From positions 1 to 64,000 of the forward strand of contig MU859190.1 in the NCBI GenBank assembly GCA_033297205.1: a stretch of 64,000 bases of DNA, written 5' to 3'. The stretch's first letter is position 1; every line of letters starts with the position of its first letter. This document shows, piece by piece, positions 12,533 through 25,494 of the stretch. The translations under genes were made by a program, and so were the position numbers. This DNA is from Pseudoneurospora amorphoporcata. Lineage: Eukaryota; Ascomycota; Sordariomycetes; Sordariales; Sordariaceae. Below the pieces are notes generated by a model. That model searched no databases. It had not been told where the DNA came from and worked only from the letters and a program-made list of their open reading frames with translations.

Positions 12533-15500
12533 GGCTGGCAGCCAAGGTGTGTGTGGCTTTATGTGCGTCCCGTCCGTTCACTCAATGTCTGTTCACCTTG
12601 GTGCCAACGAACGCTCACGAGACTTCCCGAGACAAAGGAAACCAGATTCTTGGAGGGTGTCGGTCGGTCGTCGTCAAACTTTTCCGCCACAGCAAGAGAG
12701 ATTCTGAGGGCGTCTTTGGGTGTGTGTACCTGAATTCATGGATCCGAAATGGGTGTGTGGGATACCTCATATCATATATGCTCTCTACATGTAAGATTTT
12801 AGTGAAGCACCCAAGGTCGGGCACGTTGCAACAAAGCAAAGCAACCTAAGATGATGAAGGCATTTGGCGACGATTGCCAAGGGAGTGGTTCAGTGATGCA
12901 TGCTTGATCTTATCCCCTATCGGCACAGTACAGGTGATCCCCCGTTTTTCTCTCTCCGTTTGTCCCATGTGCTGCCTGGCTGGTTTATTGGTAACCCCCT
13001 GATCACTGATGAGGTGGGGTGCTGCTGAAGACTTTCCTACCTAGGCATCCAGCCAACCCAGCTTCCATGCTCCATTGCTCCCCCCATCACTCAGCATTCA
13101 GCCAGCGTCAGCCTCTGATCATCACCTTGGTCCATCTACAGCGGACGGGAACAATGTGAGATACTGTGAGCTGGTGGTCACTGGGCGGGATGCAACGCAC
13201 CAGACCATTTCCCTTTTGGGCCCAAACAGTTCCTTGAGCTTGACTTGATTTCGGGCTTCCTTCGACATTATGTGCCCATTGTGTCCAGAAACGGGCAAGA
13301 AAAAGGTGAGAAAAGCCAGAATGGGGCAGGAATAGGTAGAGGTCGATGCGATTCCGTGTCGCCGATGTGATGAGACATGCAGCAGTTGGGTTGTCTCTAT
13401 CGCGTGCCCCCTGTTGCTCACTCCGTCGGGACACAGCCACTCATCACGGCTCCTCCAATGGCGCCCAATCAGGGGCTGACTCGGTGAGCGGAGCGCCCAA
13501 GGACGCAGCAAGAATCAAAGCTTGACGCTATTCTCTAGCGCATCATCCAACGACCGCAGGCCCGGAACTGCTCCGGTTCTAGCACACCGGGAAAGTGACC
13601 GTCCTCGCCCACGGAACCGTGTCCATCGTCTCCGAGACACACCTTGACCACCACCCAACGACGCAATAGCCCAAACACCCCCGAAAATGAGAACATGATC
13701 ATCCACACCCTACCCGCATTGGTGACACATTAGATGATGTTCAGCATTTCAAGCCACGAGATCGTCGACGTATTCCAATTCCCAAGAGATGCAAAAGAAA
13801 CAGGCCGCTTTCCCCCTTTACAAGCCCATATGCCAATAAAGGCAGCAGCAAAACTGGCATAGTAAGGGCACTGGGTAATATCGATATGTGAAGAATAGTG
13901 CAGTAGCTACTCCTTGATCGAAATGGGTTCCGTTCCCAGAGTTCCCTTCAACTGCAACATCACGGAATTGGACCTACCCCGGTGAACCATTTGAGGGAAA
14001 CCGCCCAAGAAAAATATGGGGTTGAGCCAGGCGCTTGGGAATTGGTACACTAATACCGGAAAACCGGGGTGTTGCAGTGGTGAGACCCTCCGGCAGACCA
14101 CACACACACCTGCACACCTTGGCAAGGCCTAGCGAAAAGCCATTTTTTACCGATAGCTTGGAAAATAAGCACAACTCACAAGTGAGACACTCTCGCCGGT
14201 TCCAAGGTTGTCTGTTGTGTGAAGGGGGAAGGGAGGTGAAGGACCTTTTTTCTCCTTTGAATCGTACTGTGTGACATGTGTCCACTTGGCTCATCTCCGG
14301 TCTCGAACCTGTCAAAATCGAAACTACACCATTTTCAGGTTTGACGAACCCAACCTCCAACCTAAAGGTAAGGTATCTACGGAGCTTAACTGTCTCTCCG
14401 AGATGGTCCGGATGTTAAGAAACGAGGAGAAACATGGCTTGGACAGGACCGGGGCATCAGAGACATCTGCCGTCATTATATTTGACTTCCGCGGTTAAAT
14501 CTCACCTTCGGCAAGTGGAGGATATAGCCGTCTTCATCTTGATATCGTCGGTCTGTTATGGAATCAACATCTCCACTCTCATCCTCCTTCACAGTAGAGA
14601 TTGTTGTGAGGGACTAACTGTGCCCTGCTGCCTAATCGCTCCTGAAGATCGGACGGAAAATAGAAAGAAACTGGAGTGTGGGCAAATTGACACCACAAGC
14701 TCCAAACTCCTATGAGTGCTTCGTTCCTTCTATCCTCGGGTCAAGGTATCAAAAGGAAATGCTCGCGCTTAGGAATGCAGCTGTCAAGAAGGGTTGAACC
14801 GCGTTGGTACCTGTTGGGACCTGCATAAACGCAGTATCAAAATTGACACCTGACAACAACGGAAACCAATGTCATGTTGTCTTCCTATCATCCCATGTCC
14901 TTGCCCTTCTCGACCAGATACGCCAAACACGCCAAAGGCTCCAAGTACCTACATTAACGGTTTGCCTGTCGGCTTTCGCATCCGTCTGTTCTTTCCCTTG
15001 TCAGGTATAAGGGCTTTCGTAAGGTAAGGTACCTCGACATATCCAGGTACACTGTTTCCCACGATAACTCGACCAAGATGAGATTCAGGAGCTAACTCGC
15101 CCTGGATACCTATTGACAGCGTCTAAAACTCCGAACAGTCACGGGAGTTTACGGATGTACTGTTTCGGATATTCCAACAACTCAGCTGTCCTACCGTCTC
15201 CCCTGAGACATAGCCCACCCGTTCTCCGGACAAAAGTCCTTAGGGCTTACAACGCTACAAATTACTTTCTTCTTTCGATCATATAACTCCCTGTCTCGGG
15301 GCCCGAAGCGTCCGAAATCGTTTATGATATATCATAAACTGACGTAGGTAACCCGGCAAATATGAGCAACGCCATGACATGTCATGCCTTTAGGAAAAAG
15401 GCGAGCCGTTGACTTTTTTTTTCCCCTGTGCTCTTGCTTTCGATAACAAAGATAGAAACGTTACATGTAGAGGAAGGATTCTCTTCCCTGCTGTCTGGTA

Positions 15501-16855
15501 CAAGTACTGAGGAAAAAGAATGAACTGACAGACTGAAAAGGTGCACCGGAGTTACGAACCTCCCCGATCGGATTTAGATGGACCGGCCTACTTACAAGGG
15601 ATGAAGCGACATACCTACCTAGGCGAAGCCATCTCGCTCACACGTTCGCGATCTTGATAGTACCTGTCCAACGGAGTCTCTCGATTCTCGTTCTTTATTC
15701 CTTCCACTTGCTTTTTCCCCGCGATTTTCAATCACCCACAGTACCTATCTAGATACCTAGAGGTATTTAGACAAGGACAATGCAAGATTGAACTACCGAA
15801 GGGCTGGTCCTTGACATTCTCCAAGCCATCAGCAAGCCATCGAAAGCTATCAGGAAGATGAGCAAGCTCCGCGGAGGTGTCCATCTTAATGTACCTATGT
15901 TGCAAGGCTTAGAGTTTCCTTTCTCTGTGCCCCTGGCGATCAAGTGCCTGCAAATCTAGACCCGGGCAAATGTCAGGACAGGACAGGACAGGAGTTTTCG
16001 ACCGCTTTCTCTCATTAGTCGGCTTTACGCTTTTTCTCCAAGAAGTTACGTTCGTCCCCCTTTGTTGTTGAGACTCACGAAATAAACTCCTGGATTATAC
16101 ACATTCGACGTGTTATGTACCTACATATCACACAGTAATTCATATCTCTGGAGATACTTGGCTGTATGCCAGAGGAAAGAAAAAGGCAAAAAGGGCAAGC
16201 CACCCGCTTAGCTTGTTCCCCGAGCCTTTGGGCCAGGCACTCCATGCACGACGTCTTGTTTCTTGTTTCGACATGGACATGATGGACATGGACGTAGATT
16301 CCGACATGACCGGAACAGCCATTCGTTCAGTAGTTAGAGTCTGTCCAGAGAATGCTCGTCGTTATTGCTTTTAATTTTCCACTCCTATTACTGTCTAAAA
16401 CGCGTCGCTTCCCAACGAGCTTCCTTCCTCTTTATGACTTCTTGATCTGGTTCCTGTGTTTCTGCGCTATTCGTCTTCCTTAATTACTGCATTTTTGCTC
16501 CTTCTCTGCATCGAGGAGCAAAGATGTCACAATGCTCGGCACCCACTGTCCATCGTTCCTTCCATGTCTAATATCTAGTCTCTTTCCCATCCCTCTAATC
16601 CAAACGCACTTTCCTTCCTCGGTAGTGTACAGCTAAGGTAGTGTACCTAGGTAGATACCAGACCTCTGTGCTTGACCTTGCCGCATTCTTTATTTCCAAC
16701 TCCAACCAGCCATCCATCGCCCTTCCCTCGTCACTACCTTATTCCATTCCCCCTCCTTCAAAATTGTTACCCCAATTCCATCAGCCCACCACACCTCTCT
16801 ACTTGCCGGCCCCCCTCACGCCAACTCATGTCCGCGCGCCTATGGCTCTTCTACC
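12533..16855. other. Intergenic region, no supported gene
   Basis: 4.3 kb with only short frames. A 60-codon minus-strand frame at 16140-16322 has a hydrophobic C-terminal part but no other support. Features noted: a GGACA tandem (about 15974-15991), many TACCTACCTA-type repeats near 15590-15770, and pyrimidine-rich tracts around 16400-16760. No RNA gene or transposon signature was recognised. Confidence 0.5.
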
Positions 16856-17254
16856 TTACCGCCTCCAGTCATCCACCGGTATTGGTATAACCAAACCGGG
16901 TATCACCCTCTGGAATGCCTCTTTCTGCCTCTGGAGCCTCTCCCACGCTCTAGCCTCACGTTCCGCTTCCGAGAGGTCTTCTTCCATTTCCAGCTCCAAA
17001 CCTAGGAAACTTGCGTCCGTTCCGGCGGCGACGATGTTGGAGAACACGGAGGGGGTTACGTCTAGTCGTTGAGGCTGCTGCTGGGTGGTGACCGCGGTGG
17101 TGAAGGAGGTAGTGGAGGAAGAAGAAGAAGGCGAGGAAAGGGAAGAAAATGAACGGGTACGTGGTGTGGTTGGTGGTCCTGACGGACTGGCTACGGGGGT
17201 TGTGTCTAACTCCTGGACCTCCTGGGTAGAGGTATTCTGGGTAGTTGGCGCCAT
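16856..17254 (-). CDS. Small hypothetical protein (132 aa)
   Basis: Begins MAPTTQNTSTQEVQELD and is Ser/Thr/Pro-rich up to about residue 70 (runs of SSLSSPSSSSST). An ordered acidic segment follows, LGLELEMEEDLSEAEREARAWERLQRQKEA, which is predicted helical with heptad spacing, and it ends VIPGLVIPIPVDDWRR. No domain was recognised. The composition shift from disordered to amphipathic helix, with a clean start and stop, makes translation plausible. The gene could be part of a longer spliced product, but no convincing donor was found. The serine-rich part coincides with pyrimidine-rich repeats on the opposite strand, which lowers confidence. Confidence 0.45.
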   Translation of the reverse strand: MAPTTQNTSTQEVQELDTTPVASPSGPPTTPRTRSFSSLSSPSSSSSTTSFTTAVTTQQQPQRLDVTPSVFSNIVAAGTDASFLGLELEMEEDLSEAEREARAWERLQRQKEAFQRVIPGLVIPIPVDDWRR

Positions 17255-17931
17255 GATTATTGCTTGAGTAAGGTAGGTAGGTATCTGGCTAGTACTTGGG
17301 GCTCTGGTCCAAGTTCAGGTTCAGTTACCAGCCGGTGAGTGTCGGCAAATGCTGGGGTTAAGGGTGGGCTTACAGTAGAGAAGTGGTACTTTCTGCGCTT
17401 GTGCTATGGTTGGATACCTAGTATTTTGCTCTCGTTTTCTTCGTTATCAGTTGGGACGGGGAAGAAAAAGGACAAGAGTTCTCGGCTAACACCACGAACA
17501 TGGTCGGTCTTTTATGGAACTCTTGGTCGATGATTTTTCATTCCCAGAGCATGTCATGGATGCTCCCAATGCTCACTCTTCATCATGAGGATGTCACCAT
17601 GATGGTCGAGCATGACTTCGATGACATTCACCATCTATCCTCCTATTGAACATCATCAAAATTTGGAGGCTGAGATGGCCGAGCATGAAATATTCAGGAG
17701 CTGCTGCATCATGAGTGCGGGACTGGCCTCACTATTGAGGGATGTCAACAAACGGATACTGGGCATATTACTCGCATGTAATAGCTGCCGCAAGTCATTT
17801 TCTTCACAGGATTGAAGATCCCCAGAGCAAGGTTCCCGGCATTTATATAGGCAATCCTCTTCACTATAGAGACACAAGGCTCGACCTTACGCATCCTTGT
17901 TCATGGAGGTATCCGGACACTCACACATGTT
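17255..17931. other. Spacer up to the LTR retrotransposon
   Basis: Normal base composition, no supported gene. The segment ends at the first copy of the TGTTG target duplication (17932-17936). GATG-rich sequence around 17550-17640 may be a degenerate coding remnant but was not recognisable. Confidence 0.4.
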
Positions 17932-17936
17932 TGTTG

Positions 17937-18117
17937 TGTCAGATGTGACCGTGCAGAATTGATTGATTGAAGAGTGTGTGTAACTGACTCGCCTAGAAGG
18001 TATGGAGGGTGCTGGAGTATCCTAGATGGTGCTTAGAATCTAGTAATCTAGGGGGCTAGGCGGCTAACTTAGATTGAGTATAGCTAGAAACCTAGATATT
18101 TACCCTCTAATTTGATA
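17937..18117. repeat. Left LTR (181 bp) with flanking TGTTG
   Basis: Aligns end to end with 26590-26770. Its outer start TGTCAGATGTGACCG is unmutated, whereas its inner end ATTTGATA is the transition-mutated form of ATCTGACA. It is preceded by the target duplicate TGTTG. Confidence 0.92.
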
Positions 18118-18913
18118 TACCTTCTTACTTGTAGACCTTTCTCAAATAGGGTAAAAGTGAAGCTATTTACAATTTTCTCTCTTCTGGTATATTAATTTTC
18201 CTAATTAAAGTCTAAATATCTTCTAGAACTTCATTAGCAATTTTCCTTATCCTTATCTCCTTTCGGGCGAACGTATTCGCTATACCTATTAAAACCTAAA
18301 ACTTCTTATAATCTAGTTGTCCTAGAACCTTCATTAATTTATCCGCTAGTATCTTCTTCGTTTTTAAATATTCGATTTCAATCCTTCCCTCTATAATCTC
18401 TTACTATAATTAATAATAATAAGTATTAATATGCTTTAATTTTATTATTAACTATGCTACTTCGATAGTTAGAACGCGGATTGTCTATATATTATTATAG
18501 CTGATTACGGGTAGTTTCTATTCGAGAGGAATCTTGATCTCTTTATATAAACGTATAATAGCAATATTTTCTCTTATTGCGTTAGAAATTAATAATAATT
18601 CTATTTCTATCGTTGAGGTTAATATTATTTTTTACTTAATAATACCTTAATATACTAAACTGCTAAATGATTTAATTATAAATCCTTATAAGCTCTTTCA
18701 ATCTAATAAATTATTCATATATAATACGTTTAATACTATTTCGAACTTTAATAACGTTTTATAATAAAAGGATAAATTAAAGTAGAATTAAAGATAGTAT
18801 AATACTTTATTAACAGCTTTACAATATTAAAGATTAGGATTGTAATTGTAGCGAACTAAATAGCTAATTACGAAGGTAATATTTAGGCGGGTAATTATAG
18901 CCATATATATTAT

Positions 18914-19665
18914 AAGAAGCGCTACTCGCACATTGGTAAAACTCTACTCGCACGTGGATCCACATTTTTTTTCCATACATAACCTAAACCCGCTCGAAGT
19001 CTGCTATAGCAGATGTATTCTTTCATAAATTTCGCCAAGCACATTTGGGCATTTCAATCTTTCAAGGTTGCCATGCCATGCCAAGCCCAGATTTTAGACT
19101 GCAGCGTACGCACTCCTAGATTTATACCCAGACCCAGTTCTTACAAGGTATTTAAATAGCGGTCTTACAGGGTACTTAGCGGCACGGTCGCATACACCCA
19201 TCAGCTGGGTCACTACATCAGTCATCTATATCGTAATTAGCTAGGGAAACGCATAGAAAAATGATAGATCATTCCGTACCATCGACAGATGCTAGCGCTT
19301 TGTTTACTTAATAATATCTAATAATGCGCGACGTAGTGGATTGAAGGATTACAATATAGTAATGTATGCGATAGTGGTTTGGTAAAGGAAGTAGTGCGAC
19401 AAGGCACTAGTGCTGGTGCCAGAAAATCACAAGAGTTAGACTGCCCAGTCTGGGCTAGTCTGGGCGCCCAGACCAGAGTGGCCAGTGCAGTATGACTACA
19501 GGGATCTAAACGTGTACTGGGCTGAAATCTGGGAGCTTGGCAGGTACAGTACAACCTAGATAGGTGTGAGACTATAGTAGGTCGCCAGGGTTTAGGTTAT
19601 GTATGGGAAAAAAATGTGGATCCACGTGCGAGTAGAGTTTTGCCAACGTGCAAGTAGCGCTTCTC
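18914..19665 (+). mobile_element. TIR element 1 (tip type A), 752 bp, TSD TATATTAT
   Basis: Inverted termini of about 75 bp: the left begins AAGAAGCGCTACTCGCAC, and the right ends in its complement GCGCTTCTC. Both termini carry the GGATCCAC block and a pyrimidine tract. Exact 8-bp target duplicates TATATTAT flank it (18906-18913 and 19666-19673). Each tip carries two CTACTCGCAC repeats spaced 22 bp apart. The ~600-bp interior is shared with element 2 (20734-21515) and has no transposase, so it is non-autonomous. An 8-bp duplication fits hAT-like or similar superfamilies, but the ends do not give a firm assignment. It is less RIP-damaged than the surrounding retroelement. Confidence 0.88.
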
Positions 19666-19894
19666 TATATTATTAATCCAATAACGACTTAATATTCTTA
19701 TATTTTATTAAAGAAGGTTACATAATTGTAAGGTAGGAGCTCTTTATTATTTATTAGGATAAAGGCGAAAGTATAAAAATTTTTAATAAATTTAATAATC
19801 TTATAGATATATTCTTATTAAAATAACTAAATTAGTCCTACATTTTGATTTCAAATAATTTCAATACTTAAAAACTATTAGAAATTATGATAAC

Positions 19895-20547
19895 TGTTAA
19901 CGTGTGGTTAGTACTGTGCCTTGTAACTGCCTTGTACTACCTTGTAGTATAGAAGGCTGATTGCTGAGGACACTATTCCTTCTACGTCATAGAATCAGTC
20001 AACTCAGCCCCCACAGAATCTACTAGAACACAGAGGTTTCACCACTGCGTTCTGGATTCTCAAACCTGTTCAGCATTCTCCCTAGATTGATTTGTCATCA
20101 TGGAATGCAACAGAAGCTCATAGATTCAACTCTTTCCTTTCATAGTATAGTACTCATACAAGCACTTCTACACTCTAGAAGCTTCCAGACACTCAGCATT
20201 TATGTATAAAGACCTCTCCTCTCTGTTAGTTAGTCACTCCTTAAGCAAGCAAGCAAGCAAGCAAGGACACTCAAGCAATACAATACGGTCTTTTCTTATA
20301 GTGCAGAGTTCACTATAATAAGTTGTTTTCCACAGTGCAGAGTTCACTGTAATCTTCTGTCTTGAGAGCAGAGTCCTCTCTAAGACTTCTTTTACAACAC
20401 TCCTATTGTATCTGCAATCACGCTGCTTCCTTCAGCACTGCTGTCGTACCACCGCTTCCGCTCCGCTTAGCTACAAGTGTATAGTTTACTGTAGCGTCCC
20501 TATACTAGTACTATTATCATAGGCTAGTTAGGGCATTGCAGCAAACA
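19895..20547. repeat. Solo LTR 1 (653 bp), TSD ATAAC
   Basis: Begins TGTTAACGTG and ends GCAAACA, with the 5-bp duplicate ATAAC at 19890-19894 and 20548-20552. It is closely similar, in the same orientation, to 24336-25029. Each copy has its own matching duplicate, so each is an independent solo LTR rather than one of a pair bounding a single element. It contains an AAGC tandem near 20254-20272 and repeated GTGCAGAGTTCACTG segments (about 20301-20352). No internal coding region is present. Confidence 0.9.
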
Positions 20548-20733
20548 ATAACTTATAAATTTATATTTTTCCTTCAACTTCATTATTATTTAATTAATTT
20601 TATTATATTACTTTTAATTAAAAGTAAATATAATATTATTAATATAGTAGAAGATTATAATCCTATCATATTTAAAGATATATAGGTCTTCGTGTAATAA
20701 TTTAAATTCCATACTTTTAAAAGTATTATTAAA

Positions 20734-21515
20734 GAGAAACTCTATCGGGACTGCTATAAATCTCTATCCGGACTGTACTCCACTTTTTTTTCCACACATA
20801 ACCTGAACCCTGGCGACCTACCATAGTCCTGCACCAGTCTAGCTCGTACCGCGCCCGCCAAGCTCCCAGATTTTAGCCCATTACACGTTCAGACCCCTGC
20901 AGTCGTACTGTACTGGCTACCTTGGTCTAGGCGCCCAAACTGGCGTGACTGGGTGCCCAGACTGGGTAGTCTAACTTGGCCGTTTTCTTCTTGCCCTGTC
21001 GCATTACTTTCTTACCAAGCCACCATCGCACACATCACTACATCGCAGTCAATCAATCTACCTCAACACCAGCACGTCGCATCACTAAGCAAATAAGGCA
21101 CCGGTATTTGGACTACGGTACGAAATGATGCATCAACTTTCAGTGCGTTTCCCCAGCTAATCGTGATGCAGATGATGGATGCGGTAACCCAGCAGCCGAC
21201 AGCTGGTTGCGACCGTGGCGTGCCCTCGATTGAATGCGACGTGTAAAAGTGCGACCGTACTACTAAGTGCCCTATAAGACCGCTATAGAAATACCCTGTA
21301 AAAACTGGGCATGGGTGGTGCGTGCGCTGCAGTCTGGGGTCTAGGCTTGGCAAGCATGGCAAAACCTTGAAAGATGTAATGCCTAGATTCTGGGCGAAAT
21401 TTTTGAAAGAATACATTGGACTTACTGAACCTAGACGGGGGTTTAGGTTATGTGTGAGAGAAAGAGTGGAGTACAGTCCGGATAGAGATTTATAGCAGTC
21501 CGGATAGAGTTTCTC
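20734..21515 (-). mobile_element. TIR element 2 (tip type B), 782 bp, TSD TTATTAAA
   Basis: Termini are inverted: the left starts GAGAAACTCTATC and the right ends GATAGAGTTTCTC. The 8-bp duplicate TTATTAAA is found at 20726-20733 and 21516-21523. Its interior (about 20815-21440), read on the minus strand, aligns along most of its length with the interior of element 1, for example the GTATTCTTTC, TAGCGGTCTTA and AATCTGGGAGCTTGGC blocks. The tip repeats, however, are CTCTATCCGGACTG, not the CTCTACTCGCACG of type A. Spacing between the two tip repeats is again 22 bp. No coding capacity is evident. Confidence 0.88.
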
Positions 21516-21523
21516 TTATTAAA

Positions 21524-24330
21524 TTTTCGTTACTAAAGTAGGAGAGTACGTTGTAGGCTATAGAAGGTTTTAAAGAACTTGAGAACTATCTTGTATTTTC
21601 AATATTTAAGAGGTATACGTATATAAATTTCTTTATTAAAATAAGTATTAACGAAGGTATTTACTACATTGTATTAAATGAATTCGAAGTTGAATTTAGT
21701 AGCGTAAGTAATAATAGATTTAAATAAGCGACTAATTAAAGTAGAAGCGTACGTTTCTTTATTGTAATAATATTATTAATCTCCTTTAATAATAAAGCGA
21801 ACCTTTACTTTTAATAAGCGACTATATTTATTGAACTTATACACATATACCTATATACAATTGATAATTTGAGCGCCTTTAATACAGGGAATATTCTTAT
21901 TAAATTCAACTTATAATTTTATCTCTTTATAGTTATTAAAATATATTTCTCTTATTTATTTAAAGAAGTCTTCTAATTCGTAATATTTAAAATTATAATA
22001 AATTCTTAATACCAGGAATAAATCTTAATGCTTAATAGAATTTAACCTACCTTCTTTAATAATAAGGCGGTTAATTTTTGCTTTTATAATCGTCTCACCT
22101 TACTATTGGCTAATAAATTAAATAAATCTTCCTATATTAAAGGTAGCTTCCTATAATTCGAAAATCGGAAAGAAGATAGGCTTTAGCAGGTTTATAATAA
22201 ACTTAATAGAGAAAATAATTAGCGATATATTTAGAAGGGTAAAATAACTAAAAATAAAATCGAAGAACATTTTACTTTGAATATTAAATTCAATTAGCTT
22301 AGGATTAATAATATTATTACTATTTTATTAAAGTTTATTATTAAAAAGTAAGGGTAATAAATAATTAAAATTATTATCCTCTATATCTTAAGTTGCGTTA
22401 AAAGGTTCGAAATATTATATAAATAATTAAAGTAAATAATCAACTTTCTAAAATGAATTAAAAATTTTATTACTAATTAACCCTAACCCATCCTTAATTT
22501 TGTTAAGGTTTCTTAAATAAATTAAATCTTTATTAAAGAATATATTATAAATATAAATAATACGATTAGTTTAAAGGTTCTAAATTTAGTAAATAAGCGA
22601 AGCAATATAACTAACGAGATAATTAATTTATACTTTTAATTAAAGTTTCTTTCGTCGCTACTCCTTTTTCTAAGCGGCATCTATTATTACGTAGACTTTG
22701 TAACTGTAAATACGTGGATAGCTAAAATTAAATTTCCGGACTTCAATCTATACCTCCTTATAATAAACTATAAATATATGAAACCATTCGTACGACAACT
22801 TCTAATTGTAGAAATACTTAAGCAATCGGTTAATAAAATAGATTGCCGCTAAAACGATTTAAAGTTAGAAATTATAAAAGAAATAAGAACTATTTATTAT
22901 AGCGCGCACCTTCTCTTTAATTATACCTATTAAGTATTTAACACTGCCGTTTTAAACTTGAGTATTAAATATTAAAGGCTCGAAAATAATAAAGCGAATA
23001 ATTAGTTTATCTTTAACGTATTAATCATTAAACTCATTATTATATTTAATATATTTAATTTTAACGTTATATTAATAATTAATTATATTAATAATTAAGA
23101 ATAGTCACTTAGTAATAGCTTCTACTATATAAGTCGCTATATAAACATCGTAAACGAATCTAATTTATTAATAGATAACAAATCTTACGTATTTAAAACA
23201 ATCTCTCCTTTATTCATATTTAAAGAAATTAATAGCGAAGCGTTCTCTTAATCCAAATTCCCTATTATTTAATTTTAGATATGCCGTACGCATTATATTA
23301 ATAGGTAGCCGGTCCTTTAAATTTAGTATCTTTAATATTATAAAAATATTTGAATATTTAGGGACTATAATAACCGGCCCTTTTATATTAAAGTTAAACG
23401 GATATTTTATATATACAACGGCTAATATAACAATTAAAATAGTTTTATTAAATAATGAAAATAATACAGTTAAAGAAGAGGAGAAGATATTCGAGGACCG
23501 TTTAGTAATAGATTTTTGAAAGGAAATAAAAAAGTAAATTATTTAATCGACGAAAGTAATTATTAAATAGTTTATAATCCTAATAAAAGCCCTACTTTTG
23601 AAGTAAGCATAAGGATATAAAAGTTATAATAAAGTTAAGATAAAAAGTAACCTCTCTTAACTATAACTTTAAAAATCTGCTCTCTCCTTATACTTTTATA
23701 TTAACGGTTCTAAAACATTTAATAGGTATTTAAAATCTCTAATCTATATGTAATCCTCTAAAGACACTATTGGAAATAAAGAAAAATAATTAATTTTATT
23801 AAAAATATAAAAGGAAACCCTAAAATCGAAGATTATAAAATTCTTAAGCAGGTAGGTTTCTCTATTATTCGTATTAAAAATATTTTACTTAATAAAAAAT
23901 ATTAAATTGTAAGTACCGATTTCATATTACTTTTAACTCCTTATGATAATAATCTACATAAAAGTAATAAAGTAGTCCCGTATTTAATTCCTAGCTTTCT
24001 TGACCTCTTTATAGATTTTAGGATACTTTTCGAAATTTTCGTTAATAAATTTCTAAGTAAGACTATTAAACTTCTAAGCCAGGTTATCCTTAAATTTAAA
24101 TATTATATACTAATAGTATATTATTAAGTAGAGATTTCATTCGTATACTTTATATATTAATTTAAATCTCCCTCTCTTTCTCGGTTGTAAATAATTATTT
24201 GTATTTTTATCCGCGTCGTATTTCTTCTTTATATTTATTTTCTACTTCTTCTTATTATTAAAATTAAGAGCGTCCTCCTTCTTAGGCGTAAACTCTTTCG
24301 AATTAAATTAATTAATATTTTAAACGTTTT
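21524..24330. other. AT-rich interior of the LTR element
   Basis: Sequence between TIR element 2 and solo LTR 2. It is almost entirely A/T with frequent TAA/TTA, so every frame is interrupted. This should be the body of the retrotransposon (gag-pol), but catalytic motifs could not be recovered by eye on either strand. No host gene or RNA is supported. Confidence 0.6.
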
Positions 24331-24335
24331 GAACT

Positions 24336-25029
24336 TATTAACGTGTAGCTAGTACTGTGCCTTGTAACTGCCTTGTACTACCTTGTAGTATAGAAGGCTA
24401 ATTGCTTAGGACACTATTCCTTCTACATTACAGAATCAGTCGACTCAGCCCCTACAGAATCTACTAGAACACAGAGGTTTCACCACTGCATTCTGGATTC
24501 TCGAACCTGTTTAGCATTCTCCCTAGATTGATTTGTCATTATGGAATGAAACAGAAGCTCATAGATTCAACTCTTTCCTTTTATAGTATAGTACTCTTAC
24601 AAGCACTTCTACTAACTTATAGGAAGCTTCTACACTCTAGAAGCTTCCAGACACTTAGTATTTATGTATATAAAGACCTCTCCTCTCCGTTAGTTAGGTC
24701 TAGTCACTCCTTAAGCAAGTAAGCAAGCAAGTAAGCACACTCAAGCAATACAATACGGTCTTTTCTTGTAGTGCAGAGTTCATTATAATAGTTGTTTCTT
24801 ACAGTGTAGAGTCTACTGTAATCTTCTGTCTTGAGAGCAGAGTCCTCTCTAAGACCTCTTTTACAATATCCTTCTATTGTATCTGTAACTACGCTGCAAC
24901 TACGCTGCTTCCTTCAGCACTGCTGTCGTACCACCACTTCCGCTCCGCTCTGCTACAAGTCCATAGTTCACTGTAGCATTCCTATACTAGTACTATCATT
25001 ATAGGCTAGTTAGGGCATTGCAGCAAATA
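24336..25029. repeat. Solo LTR 2 (694 bp), TSD GAACT
   Basis: Second copy of the 653-bp LTR family. It begins TATTAACGTG (mutated from TGTTAACG) and ends GCAAATA (mutated from GCAAACA). The duplicate GAACT lies at 24331-24335 and 25030-25034. It is longer than copy 1, chiefly through an added segment near 24607-24630 (CTAACTTATAGGAAGCTTCT) and a repeated ACTACGCTGC unit near 24885-24910. Mutations relative to copy 1 are mostly transitions. Confidence 0.9.
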
Positions 25030-25494
25030 GAACTATAGCCTTTTTACCAATTAATAGTATAGTATATTCTAATATACCAACCCTTTTAAAGTTAATAGAT
25101 ATATTTTTATATTTTAAAGATAATTGTTCTAAATCGTAATTAAACTTTTAAACGTCGCCCGCCTAAATGGGTTTATATTTACGAACTATATCAACGAAAT
25201 TGGTAAACTAAGAGGTAGGAGGGGTAACTTCGCTAATATCAAATCTCTTCCTCTTAGCAATAAGTACCTCCTAATCCGAAAATTATTTTTCGAAATCCTT
25301 AAGTAGTTTTTTTACAATTTCTTTAATAAAAATTTAATATTCTTAGCAGGCCGTAGCAATTTAATCGATAGCCCAGTAATTAATTTAATTTTTAATTTCC
25401 TTAAGCTAATTATAGGTAAATTTATCCTACTTATATATTATATCAGTATAATAGGTTATAGTATAAGTATTCATTTAATTACGAATTTTAATAT

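Noticed and set aside
19895..25029. The two ~650-690-bp repeats as the LTR pair of one nested retrotransposon
   Set aside because: Each copy has its own matching 5-bp duplicate on both sides (ATAAC and GAACT), which identifies two separate solo LTRs.
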